Origin: Campylobacteraceae bacterium
GTDB taxonomy: Bacteria; Campylobacterota; Campylobacteria; Campylobacterales; Sulfurovaceae
Direction of reading: 5' to 3'
DNA length: 64,000 nucleotides
NCBI GenBank assembly: GCA_027035765.1
Contig: JALVUD010000036.1
Coordinates: 1 to 64,000, forward strand
The position numbers and the translations under genes are program-made. The notes under the pieces are model-generated. The model was not told the origin of the DNA, did not search any database, and was given only the letters and a program-made list of their open reading frames with translations. Numbering within the stretch: the stretch's first letter is position 1; each line of letters opens with the position of its first letter. This document shows positions 9,311 through 18,016 of this stretch, piece after piece.

Positions 9311-9814
9311 CTATTTGTGTTCAACCTCGGCAGAGAGCGTGCGGAGGATAACAGCGGCATCTTCGGTCTTTTGGAGATTGCCTTTGACGAAGACGATCAC
9401 CTTCCCCTCTTCGATCAGTTTTTTGTAGTGCTCGGCTTTTTCGCGGCTCAACCCCCATTCGATCAGGCCGTCGACAAGTCCCACAGCCGTTGCCCCGGCG
9501 GCGGCACCGCTGATCAGTCCTGCCAGAGCGCCGCCGATGGTTCCGGCACCGGCGATAGGTCCGATACCGGGGACCGTGAAGAGGGCCCCGCCGATGAGCA
9601 GCCCGAGGATCGATCCCCAGATGCCTCCCTGGGCTCCCCAGAAGAGCGCATCACTCTCTACCTTGCTCAGGGCCGCTTCGTCCACCTTCTCTTTGTTGAG
9701 GCGTCCGATGACAGAGATCTCTCCTTTGCCGAACCCTTTTTCAACCAGCACTTTGACGGCTTCTTTGGCTTTTTGGGGATCGTCGAAAACCGCTGCGGTA
9801 AAATGATGAACCAT
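9311..9814 (-). CDS. Glycine-zipper-containing stress-type protein (paralogue of 3814..4320)
   Basis: 167 aa, aligns end to end with the 3814..4320 product. Confidence 0.55.
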   Translation of the reverse strand: MVHHFTAAVFDDPQKAKEAVKVLVEKGFGKGEISVIGRLNKEKVDEAALSKVESDALFWGAQGGIWGSILGLLIGGALFTVPGIGPIAGAGTIGGALAGLISGAAAGATAVGLVDGLIEWGLSREKAEHYKKLIEEGKVIVFVKGNLQKTEDAAVILRTLSAEVEHK

Positions 9815-9976
9815 TTGGAACTCCTTTACTTTTTTTCTATTGTAGCACTTAATCGGGAGTAAAACCGTTTAATCTTTATAAGTGAAGAAAATAAAAAAGA
9901 TAAGAATGGGATGGGCAGGAAGCCGTCGAGAGCCCTTTCGTTCCGCATTTTGGAACCGGTCCGGTATGAGGGGTTT

Positions 9977-11608
9977 TTAGCGTAGAAGCAGAACCAGCAA
10001 TATGAGATTGATCACCAAAGAGACGGTAAACGCCCAGCGGTAGACCCGGACCGGCTCCCGCTCCAGGAGCGTAGCGTTTTCAGGGTAGTAGGGGCGGACC
10101 TTTTCGGGGTGGGTCAGTTCGTACTCCATTTCGCTGTAGCGTTCGTAGCGACGGGTTTTGTCCTTTTCGACGGCGCGCATGATGACCGCTTCGAGCCAGG
10201 CGGGGGTGAGAGGGTTGAGACGGCGCAGAGGCGTTGGCGTGCGGAAAGTCGGCGTCTGGAAAGGTTCGATCTCCCCATAGGGGAGTTTGCGACCCAGGGC
10301 TTCGTAGAGGGTGATACCGACAGCGAAGATTTCGGTCTGTTCACTGATACTTTCACCGGTGAAGCGTTCGGGGGCCAGATAGCTGGGGGTCCCGGCCCGG
10401 GAGGCGAGGGAGAAGATCTCCACGATGGAGCCGAAATCGATCAGTTTGTAGACCCGTTTGCCGTGACGGCGCAGCACCAGGATGTTTTCGGGTTTGATGT
10501 CGCCGTGGACCAGATCGTAGCGCAGGAGAAACTGGGAGGCATGGAGCAGAAATTTACCCAGGTTGACCGCATCTTCGACGGGCAGGGGCTTGCGGGCGAT
10601 CTCCTCCTTGAGGGTGGGGGCGTCGATATACTCCATCACATAGTAGCGGCAGCTCCGTTTGGCGGGAATGACCGCTTTGGGGAAGAATCCGGCCTTGAGG
10701 CGGGAGGCGTTCCAGGCCTCTTTGACGAAGCGGTCGAGATAGGTCTCGTCGCGGGTCGCCTCGACGGGCGGGAATTTGAGGACGTAGCGCACCCCTTTTT
10801 TCTCCGCCAGCCAGGTGCGTTCGTTTTGGATGAGGGGGCGCAGCAGTCTGTAGCCGTCGATCGTTTCACCCTTTTTGAGCGTTTCGGGGATCGGCAGGTC
10901 GATCTTTTTGAGGCTTTGACGCTTGGATTCTCCCAGGATGTCGATGGTGACGGCGGTGGTGTCATCGGGGAGGTCATCTTTGACCTTTTTGCTGGCATAC
11001 TTGATCAGAGGAACCGCGCCGGCGACCATCTGTTCGATGATCTCCTTTTCGCTGAGCACCGCTTCCAGTCCGTCGCTAGCCAGGAGTAACCGGTCGCCGA
11101 CATGGAGATTGTTTTCGAAAAAGAAGATCTCTACCTGTTCCTCCATGCCGATGGCTTGAGTCAGGACGTGCTCCATCCCCTCCTCGTGGCTGGTATGGGG
11201 AACGCTTAGGCGCAGCAGCTCCCCCTCGCGGAGCAGGAAAATGGGTGAGTCCCCCACGTTGGCACCGTAGAGGCGGTTTCCTTCGATGACGGCAACGCTG
11301 AGGGTGGTGAGATATTCGGGGCGTTCATACTCTTCGATCCCCTCACGGTAGAGGATTTCGTTGATATTGCTGATGAAGTGACGAAGGGATTTTTCGATAC
11401 TCCAGCTGCGGGGACGGGCTTTGAAGCTGTTGAGGAGGTAATTCACCGCCCGGCGGGAAGCCTTGGCCCCGGCGGCGGCGCTGCCGACCCCGTCGCAGAG
11501 CACCGTGATACAGAGGTCGTCGACCACCCGCACTGCGGCGAAATCTTCACTGAGAGGCTCTTTGCCTTTGGCCAGGCCGAAGGTGGAGGTTTTGAAAAGG
11601 GAAGACAT
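9977..11608 (-). CDS. Fused PP2C phosphatase and Ser/Thr protein kinase with C-terminal TM
   Basis: PP2C CDGVGSAAAGAKASRRA, GANVGDSPIFLLR, DDTTAV; kinase HGDIKPENIL, KLIDFGSI, APERF; C-terminal hydrophobic helix. Confidence 0.9.
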   Translation of the reverse strand: MSSLFKTSTFGLAKGKEPLSEDFAAVRVVDDLCITVLCDGVGSAAAGAKASRRAVNYLLNSFKARPRSWSIEKSLRHFISNINEILYREGIEEYERPEYLTTLSVAVIEGNRLYGANVGDSPIFLLREGELLRLSVPHTSHEEGMEHVLTQAIGMEEQVEIFFFENNLHVGDRLLLASDGLEAVLSEKEIIEQMVAGAVPLIKYASKKVKDDLPDDTTAVTIDILGESKRQSLKKIDLPIPETLKKGETIDGYRLLRPLIQNERTWLAEKKGVRYVLKFPPVEATRDETYLDRFVKEAWNASRLKAGFFPKAVIPAKRSCRYYVMEYIDAPTLKEEIARKPLPVEDAVNLGKFLLHASQFLLRYDLVHGDIKPENILVLRRHGKRVYKLIDFGSIVEIFSLASRAGTPSYLAPERFTGESISEQTEIFAVGITLYEALGRKLPYGEIEPFQTPTFRTPTPLRRLNPLTPAWLEAVIMRAVEKDKTRRYERYSEMEYELTHPEKVRPYYPENATLLEREPVRVYRWAFTVSLVINLILLVLLLR

Positions 11609-11639
11609 AAAAAATCCTTTGGATTTTAGGCAGTGAGAT

Positions 11640-11748
11640 TCGCTACGCGAATCGGCATTGGGCATTGAGGCATTTGGAAAATATTACCAATGCCAGCGAA
11701 GCGCAATGCCTCAATGCCCAATTCCCGGATTTGACTTTTGTCAAATCC
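11640..11748. repeat. Heptamer/hairpin element, family alpha copy 1 (GGCATTG / CAATGCC arms)
   Basis: ggcattg ggcattg aggcattt ... caatgcc agcgaagcg caatgcct caatgccc, with GGATTTGAC-tttt-GTCAAATCC hairpin over the narK stop. Confidence 0.8.
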
Positions 11749-13015
11749 GACCCCCCGCACTTACTCCCCAGGTAGTGCGCCAGCGGGTTTTGACCAGGCT
11801 GATGCCGAGGATGGCGACGGCGATGACGGCGGCAAAGAGGAAGAACCCCGCGGCATAGCCGCCAAAGGCGCTCTTGGACCATCCTAGGGTCTTGATGAGC
11901 GCCGTTCCGCCCAAGCCGCCGGCACAGCCGACGATGCCGGTCATGATCCCCATATCCCGGCCGAAGCGCTGCGGGACCAGCTGGAAGACTGCGCCGTTGG
12001 CCATCCCCAGATTGGCCATGATCAGAAAGAGGATTAGGATCGCCAGGTAGAAGTTGTGCACGAAGGCGTTGAAAATTGCCAGAGCCGCCGTGGCGCCGAA
12101 GAAGAGATAGAGGCTCTTGACCCCACCCATCTTGTCGGCGATCCCACCCCCCACAGGACGCAGTACCGCCCCGGCAAAGATACACAGCGCTCCGAAGTAG
12201 CCGGCGACCACCTTGACGTTGGGTTCGTTCAGGTATTCCAGGCCGAATCGGCTCATATCGACCTGATAGGTGTTCATCAGGTAGACCTTCATGTAGTTGG
12301 CGAAGCCGACGAAGCCTCCGAAGCTGACAGCGTAGAAGAGGCTGAACCACCAGGTGTCTTTGTCACGCAGGAGTTTGAGGTAGTCGCTCAGTTTCTTGGG
12401 ATTGGGCTTGTAGACGTCGGTGGGAGCGTCCTTGGCCATCAGGGTATACATGATGAAAATGAAGGTCGAGAGAATAGCGCCTACCAGAAAAACCGCCTGC
12501 CATCCCCAGAGCTCCGCGATCTTGGGGGCGAAGAGGAAGTCCAGGACCACGCCGATGTTCCCCGCGCCCGCCAGACCCAGCACCAGCCCCTGCAGCCGCG
12601 GAGGGTACCACTGCCCCGCCTGCGGGAGGACCACGGCGAAGGAGGCGCCGGCGAAACCGAGGCCGAAGGCGACCGCCAGCAATTCGTTATAGGTGATGTT
12701 CTCTCCCCGGAAGTAGGCGTAGAAAAGCGAAGCGATGACGATCGCCTGAGCGATCAGGGCCGTCTTTTTGGGCCCGATCTGATCGACCAGGAAGCCGAGC
12801 AGAATCCGCAGAATCGCTCCAGAGAGGATAGGGATCGCCAGGAGGGTCGCTTTTTGGTTGGGGTCGAGGTGGTAGCCGTGGGCCACGAGTGACTGGCTGA
12901 TCTCCGTCGCCAGCGGCCCCAGCATGGTCCAGACCATGAAGCTGAAGTCGAAGTAGAGGAAGGCGGCCAACAGGGTGGGGAAGTGGCCGGCCGTTTTGAG
13001 TTCACCGAATTTCAT
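11741..13015 (-). CDS. narK: NarK-type nitrate/nitrite MFS transporter
   Basis: 424 aa, 12 TM MFS; GLGFAGASFAVVLPQAGQWYPPRLQGLVLGLAGAGNIG and downstream NarK-like sequence. Confidence 0.9.
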   Translation of the reverse strand: MKFGELKTAGHFPTLLAAFLYFDFSFMVWTMLGPLATEISQSLVAHGYHLDPNQKATLLAIPILSGAILRILLGFLVDQIGPKKTALIAQAIVIASLFYAYFRGENITYNELLAVAFGLGFAGASFAVVLPQAGQWYPPRLQGLVLGLAGAGNIGVVLDFLFAPKIAELWGWQAVFLVGAILSTFIFIMYTLMAKDAPTDVYKPNPKKLSDYLKLLRDKDTWWFSLFYAVSFGGFVGFANYMKVYLMNTYQVDMSRFGLEYLNEPNVKVVAGYFGALCIFAGAVLRPVGGGIADKMGGVKSLYLFFGATAALAIFNAFVHNFYLAILILFLIMANLGMANGAVFQLVPQRFGRDMGIMTGIVGCAGGLGGTALIKTLGWSKSAFGGYAAGFFLFAAVIAVAILGISLVKTRWRTTWGVSAGGRI

Positions 13016-13152
13016 CTGTCGTACTCCTGGTGTGTATGATGGCGAAATTATAGATCAGATAACGTTGCGTTGTATGTTTATTTTTTAATCAATAGATTGG
13101 AATGTATTTGAATATACTTCCAGCAAGAAAATGTTCCAAAGAGGTATATATC

Positions 13153-15051
13153 ATGCAACTGGAAGCGATAAGCGCCCGACATACTAAAATCAACAAGATC
13201 GAAAAACTCAAAGAGACCCGCAGTTATGAGGAGGCATGGGAAGCGCTGTTGCGTTATGCACAAGAGGGTTACGATGCCATCTCTAAAGAAGACAAAGAGT
13301 ATTTTCTCAAAACTTTCGGGATCTTTGACCGCCCGGCGACACCCGGCAAATTCATGCTTCGCGTCCGCATCCCAGGCGGACGCCTGACGAGCGAGCAGGC
13401 AACCCGCCTGGGGGAGCTTGCACGAGATTATGGTGAAGATGCGATGGATCTGACGACCCGGATGCAGGTACAGCTGCGCTACCTGAAAATCGAGGATCTT
13501 CCCACGGTTCTGGAGGGGCTCGAAGCTGTCGGCATCACCACCTGGCAGACGGGGGTGGACAACTTCCGCAACATCGTCACCGATCCTCTCGACGGCCTGG
13601 CCTTCGACAACCTGATCGAGTGTGCACCGCTCATCGAAGTCATGCAGTCGCTCTGGCTCAAGCAACCCGAATACATCAATGTACTTCCGAGAAAATTCAA
13701 CACCGCCGTCAGCGGCTCTTTGGCCAACCGCTGCAACCTCTTTGCCCATGATATCTGTTTCGCCCTGGCCAACAAGGAGGGGGAGTACGGCTTCAACCTC
13801 TATCTGGGAGGCAAGGTCGGAGCCATCGCCGAGCGGGCCGATATTTTCGTTACACCGGACGAGCTGATGGAGCTCTACAAGGCTGTCATCGATACTTATA
13901 TAAAGTACGGCTTCCGGGACAGCCGCAACCGCAACCGACTCCACTTCGTGATCAAAGAGGCAGGGATGCAGAGCTTCGTCAACGCGGTCAAAGAGACCGC
14001 CGGGCGGGATTTCGACAGCGCCGGAGAGACCCTGGTCAAAACCCCCCGCACGGAAGAGGCCGACGGGCGCATTCGTCTCAAAGACGGCAGTTGGGCCCTG
14101 CATACGGTCGTCCCCTCGGGAATCTTCCATGGGACAGCGATGATCGATGCGGCGAAAAATGCCGAGAAACACGGTTCGGGAACGCTCAATATCTCCACGA
14201 CCCAGAATCTCTTCCTCCTGGGGGTACCCACGGAGAAGATCGGCGCTGCCCTGGCTGAGGCCCCCTATGACCGCTACCGCAACGTCAGCACTCCCTACTT
14301 CAATCAGCTGGTGGCCTGTGCCGGATCGGATCTCTGCCCCTACGGCGTCATCCCCAACAAAGCCGACGCCATCGAGATGGCCGAGAAACTGGGAGAGCGG
14401 GTTCCCCTGCCGACGGATGCTTCGATCCGGATGCACTGGTCGGGGTGTGTCAAAGGATGTGGGGTCCACGAGCTGGGGGATATCGGCTTCGTCGGCTGTA
14501 AGGTCAAGGTGGACGGTCAAAGCGCCTACGGCGTGCATATCCAGTTGGGAGGCAAATCGACCGCCAGCCAGGAGGAGGCCTACACCATCCTCAAAAGTAT
14601 CCCGCTGACTCAGGCGACCGACTACATCGCCCAGCTGGCGTCGGCCTATCGGGATCTGCGCCGGAAGCGGGAGAGTTTCGAACGCTTCGAGAGCCGGGTG
14701 CTTCGCCGCTACTCCAAAGGAGCCCTGGGCTTTTTGCTCCACTGGAATGTCCGGATCGCCCTGTCCAAAGGCTGGGAGGCTCTCGCCATCCGGGAGAACT
14801 GGGAAGCCGGCGAAGAGCGCAACGAGATCTTTCTCCTTGGACTGGAGATCTACAAAGCCCTCGCCGGCAGAAGCGCCTACCAGGGGATCCATCACTACGA
14901 CCCCATCGAGAAGACCCCCGCCGAAACGCTCCATCGGCTCAATCCTTCTGTGGACAAAGAGCTTAGCGGTGTGGTGATGAAGATGATCGCGCCCTCCGAA
15001 AAACGTTACGAAGTCTTTACCGAAATATTGGCTGATCTTGGGATCAAGTAA
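13153..15051 (+). CDS. nirA: Ferredoxin-type nitrite reductase with kinase-C-lobe-like C-terminal extension
   Basis: Nitrite/sulfite reductase domains; VACAGSDLCPYGVIPNKA and HWSGCVKGCGVHELGDIGFVGCK siroheme/4Fe-4S motifs; extra C-terminus. Confidence 0.85.
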   Translation: MQLEAISARHTKINKIEKLKETRSYEEAWEALLRYAQEGYDAISKEDKEYFLKTFGIFDRPATPGKFMLRVRIPGGRLTSEQATRLGELARDYGEDAMDLTTRMQVQLRYLKIEDLPTVLEGLEAVGITTWQTGVDNFRNIVTDPLDGLAFDNLIECAPLIEVMQSLWLKQPEYINVLPRKFNTAVSGSLANRCNLFAHDICFALANKEGEYGFNLYLGGKVGAIAERADIFVTPDELMELYKAVIDTYIKYGFRDSRNRNRLHFVIKEAGMQSFVNAVKETAGRDFDSAGETLVKTPRTEEADGRIRLKDGSWALHTVVPSGIFHGTAMIDAAKNAEKHGSGTLNISTTQNLFLLGVPTEKIGAALAEAPYDRYRNVSTPYFNQLVACAGSDLCPYGVIPNKADAIEMAEKLGERVPLPTDASIRMHWSGCVKGCGVHELGDIGFVGCKVKVDGQSAYGVHIQLGGKSTASQEEAYTILKSIPLTQATDYIAQLASAYRDLRRKRESFERFESRVLRRYSKGALGFLLHWNVRIALSKGWEALAIRENWEAGEERNEIFLLGLEIYKALAGRSAYQGIHHYDPIEKTPAETLHRLNPSVDKELSGVVMKMIAPSEKRYEVFTEILADLGIK

Positions 15052-15054
15052 AAA

Positions 15055-15172
15055 AGGCATTTGGCATTTGGGCATTACGCTTCGCTGGCATTGAGTGATA
15101 ATTTTACAAAATGCCCATTGCCCAATGCCGATCCGCAAAGCGGATCTCGATGCCCAAGAAACAATTGCCTAA
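15055..15172. repeat. Heptamer/hairpin element, family alpha copy 2
   Basis: ggcattt ggcattt gggcatt acgcttcgct ggcattg ... aatgccc attgccc aatgccg ATCCGCaaaGCGGAT. Confidence 0.8.
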
Positions 15173-15254
15173 AATTTATACACTCCACTGTACCGATCTC
15201 GAAAAAATTTGAAATACAATGTGAGCATCCAAAAACCAATTCAAAGGATGTTCG

Positions 15255-16517
15255 ATGAAGCTGAAACTTCTCGCGCTACTCGCAACCCTCCTGCCCGTCG
15301 CCGCTATGGCGGGCGAAGCCAAGATCGATACGGGCGATACCGCCTGGATGATCGTGGCTACTGCCCTGGTCATGCTGATGACTCCGGCCGGTCTAGCCCT
15401 CTTCTACGGCGGTCTGACTCGTCGGAAAAATGTGCTCAACACCATCGGGATGAGCCTGATCGCTTTTGCCGTGGGAACCCTGGTCTGGGTGGTCGCCGGC
15501 TACTCCATCGCCTTCGGTTCCGGTGATCTCATCGGTACCGGCAAGATTCTCCTGGCCGGCATCACCGACAAGACAGTCAACGGGACCATCCCTGAACTGC
15601 TCTTCGTCGCCTTCCAGGGAACTTTCGCCGCCATCACCGTGGCCATCGCCAGCGGTTCGATGATCGAGCGGGTGAAGTTCTCCACCTTTGCGATCTTTGC
15701 GGCGCTTTGGATTCTGGTCGTCTATGCTCCCATCACCCACTGGGCCTGGGGCGGCGGTGAAATGCTCAACTTCGGCGAAATGGACTTCGCCGGCGGTACC
15801 GTCGTTCATATCAATGCCGGGGTCGCCGGATTCGTCGTCGCTATGATCCTGGGTAAGCGCCGGGATTACGGCAAAGCGGCGGTCAAGCCCTTCTCTCCCA
15901 TCCTGGTAGTTCTGGGGGCTGCACTGCTCTGGTTCGGATGGTTCGGTTTCAACGCCGGTTCCGAAGTCGCCGCTGACGGCGTTGCCGCCAACGCGTTCCT
16001 GGTGACCAATGTGGCTGCTTCTCTCGGTGTAATCGGCTGGATTCTGACCGAGTATCTCCTCTATAAGAAAGCGACCCTCGTCGGCGGTGCTTCCGGTGCC
16101 GTCGCCGGTCTGGTCGCCATCACTCCCGCCTCCGGTAGTGCCGGAGTCGTCGGAGCCATCATCATCGGTCTGGTCGGCGGTGCTCTGGGAGCACTGGCCG
16201 TCTCCAAAATCAAAAAGCTCTTCCCCGTCGATGACTCTCTGGATGCCTTCTGGGTCCACGGTCTGGTAGGAATCTGGGGCTCCATCGCCACGGCGCTGTT
16301 TATCGCTCCCTATCTGATGCCCGAGAACTACCACCTGGGTACGCAGCTGCTGGCCCAGATCAAAGCGATCCTGCTGACGGTCGTCTACAGCGGCGTGATG
16401 ACAGCGGTGGTCTACTTCGTCTCCAGCCTCCTTACCGGCGGCGGACGGGTCGATGACGAGACCGAGCTGATGGGTCTGGACGAAGCGGTCCACGGTGAAG
16501 AGGCGATCAACCTCTGA
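15255..16517 (+). CDS. amtB: Ammonium transporter
   Basis: 420 aa; signal peptide, FYGGLTRRKNVLNTIGMS, DFAGGTVVHINAGVAG, FWVHGLVGIWG. Confidence 0.95.
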   Translation: MKLKLLALLATLLPVAAMAGEAKIDTGDTAWMIVATALVMLMTPAGLALFYGGLTRRKNVLNTIGMSLIAFAVGTLVWVVAGYSIAFGSGDLIGTGKILLAGITDKTVNGTIPELLFVAFQGTFAAITVAIASGSMIERVKFSTFAIFAALWILVVYAPITHWAWGGGEMLNFGEMDFAGGTVVHINAGVAGFVVAMILGKRRDYGKAAVKPFSPILVVLGAALLWFGWFGFNAGSEVAADGVAANAFLVTNVAASLGVIGWILTEYLLYKKATLVGGASGAVAGLVAITPASGSAGVVGAIIIGLVGGALGALAVSKIKKLFPVDDSLDAFWVHGLVGIWGSIATALFIAPYLMPENYHLGTQLLAQIKAILLTVVYSGVMTAVVYFVSSLLTGGGRVDDETELMGLDEAVHGEEAINL

Positions 16518-16552
16518 TCCCGGAACTCTTGAGAATATTTCAACAAGGATAA

Positions 16553-16897
<345 letters not shown>

Positions 16898-16925
16898 GCT
16901 TCTTTTCCCATTTATCAGATTTTGC

Positions 16926-16972
16926 GGGGAGACTTCTCCCCATCCTTTCCTACATCGGGATCCTCCCCGATG
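16926..16972. terminator. Tandem hairpins downstream of glnK
   Basis: GGGGAGA-ct-TCTCCCC and CATCGGG-N6-CCCGATG; no strong U tract. Confidence 0.4.
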
Positions 16973-17054
16973 CCTTCTTCTACGACCTGCCGTTTTCAAT
17001 ATTTCATCCTGAGAGTATAATATGAACGAAAAGAGACCCAATCCATAAAAAAGG

Positions 17055-17498
17055 ATGATGATGTCCGGTGAGAAAAGCGTCAGCTTCTCCGGGAATTTGA
17101 AGCAGGCGGCCTTCTCGATCCTCTATATGATGCCCATGATTCTGGCGATCATAGGGTTGGTGGGGCTGTTCCAGAGCTACATCACCGAAGAGATGCTTGC
17201 TTCGGTTTTCAACGGAAACGCGGTGCACGATACGCTGGTGGGGACCTTGGCGGGGATGGTGGCCGTCGGCCAGGCGATTGTCAGCTATATTCTGGGCGGC
17301 GAACTCCTCAAAGAGGGGGTGAGCCTTTATGCGGTGACCGCCTTTGTCCTGGCCTGGGTGACGCTGGGGGTGGTGCAGCTGCCCATGGAGGCGTCGGTGC
17401 TGGGCATAAGGTTTACCTGGCGGCGAAATTTACTGGCTTTTTTTTCCACCATTCTGGTCTCGGTCATCACGGTGAAACTGCTGGAGCTGTGGCGATGA
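17055..17498 (+). CDS. Permease half-protein (DUF318-like), first half
   Basis: 147 aa, 4 TM, overlaps next ORF by ATGA. Confidence 0.55.
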   Translation: MMMSGEKSVSFSGNLKQAAFSILYMMPMILAIIGLVGLFQSYITEEMLASVFNGNAVHDTLVGTLAGMVAVGQAIVSYILGGELLKEGVSLYAVTAFVLAWVTLGVVQLPMEASVLGIRFTWRRNLLAFFSTILVSVITVKLLELWR

Positions 17499-18016
17499 GC
17501 GGAAAGCAGCGACGATCCCGATGGATGGGAGTGCGGCTCCTGGCGCTGGTGCTCCTGCTCTATGCCGGCCTGGCCCTGGCAGGAAGCCCCGGCGTTCTGC
17601 CGGCGCTTCACAAGGCTTTGGAGATTTTGAAGACGCTGCTGCCGATTCTTGCCGTAGTTGTCATCATCTCCGGAGGGATCAATTATTTCCTGAAACCGAA
17701 AGCTTTGGCGAAACATCTGGGAGAGGAGAGCGGTCTACGGGGCTGGATGATCGCGCTGGGGGCGGGGGTGCTCAGCCACGGTCCCATGTACGCCTGGTAC
17801 CCGGTGATCGCAGAGCTGCGACGGCACGGGATGCGCGACGGCCTGGTGGCGGCCTTTTTCTACGCCCGGGCGATCAAGGTGCCGCTCCTGCCGATGATGG
17901 TGGCTTATTTCGGATTGGATTTTACGGTACTCCTCACCCTGTTGACCCTGTTGGCCGCCTGGGGGCAGGGGGTGATTATGGATATTCTCCCTGCCCGACA
18001 GGAAGAGCTTCCGTGA
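17495..18016 (+). CDS. Permease half-protein (DUF318-like), second half
   Basis: 4-5 TM; GVLSHGPMYAWYPVIAELRRHGMRDGLVAAFFYARAIKVPLLP. Confidence 0.6.
   Translation: MSGKQRRSRWMGVRLLALVLLLYAGLALAGSPGVLPALHKALEILKTLLPILAVVVIISGGINYFLKPKALAKHLGEESGLRGWMIALGAGVLSHGPMYAWYPVIAELRRHGMRDGLVAAFFYARAIKVPLLPMMVAYFGLDFTVLLTLLTLLAAWGQGVIMDILPARQEELP

Noticed and set aside
13078-15138. 686-aa minus-strand ORF antisense to nirA
   Set aside because: Mirror of a strongly supported nitrite reductase CDS; no recognisable motifs; typical antisense openness in GC-rich codon usage
17498-17498. Frameshifted pseudogene between the two permease halves
   Set aside because: Clean ATGA overlap and sensible protein termini favour two genes; cannot be excluded without homologues
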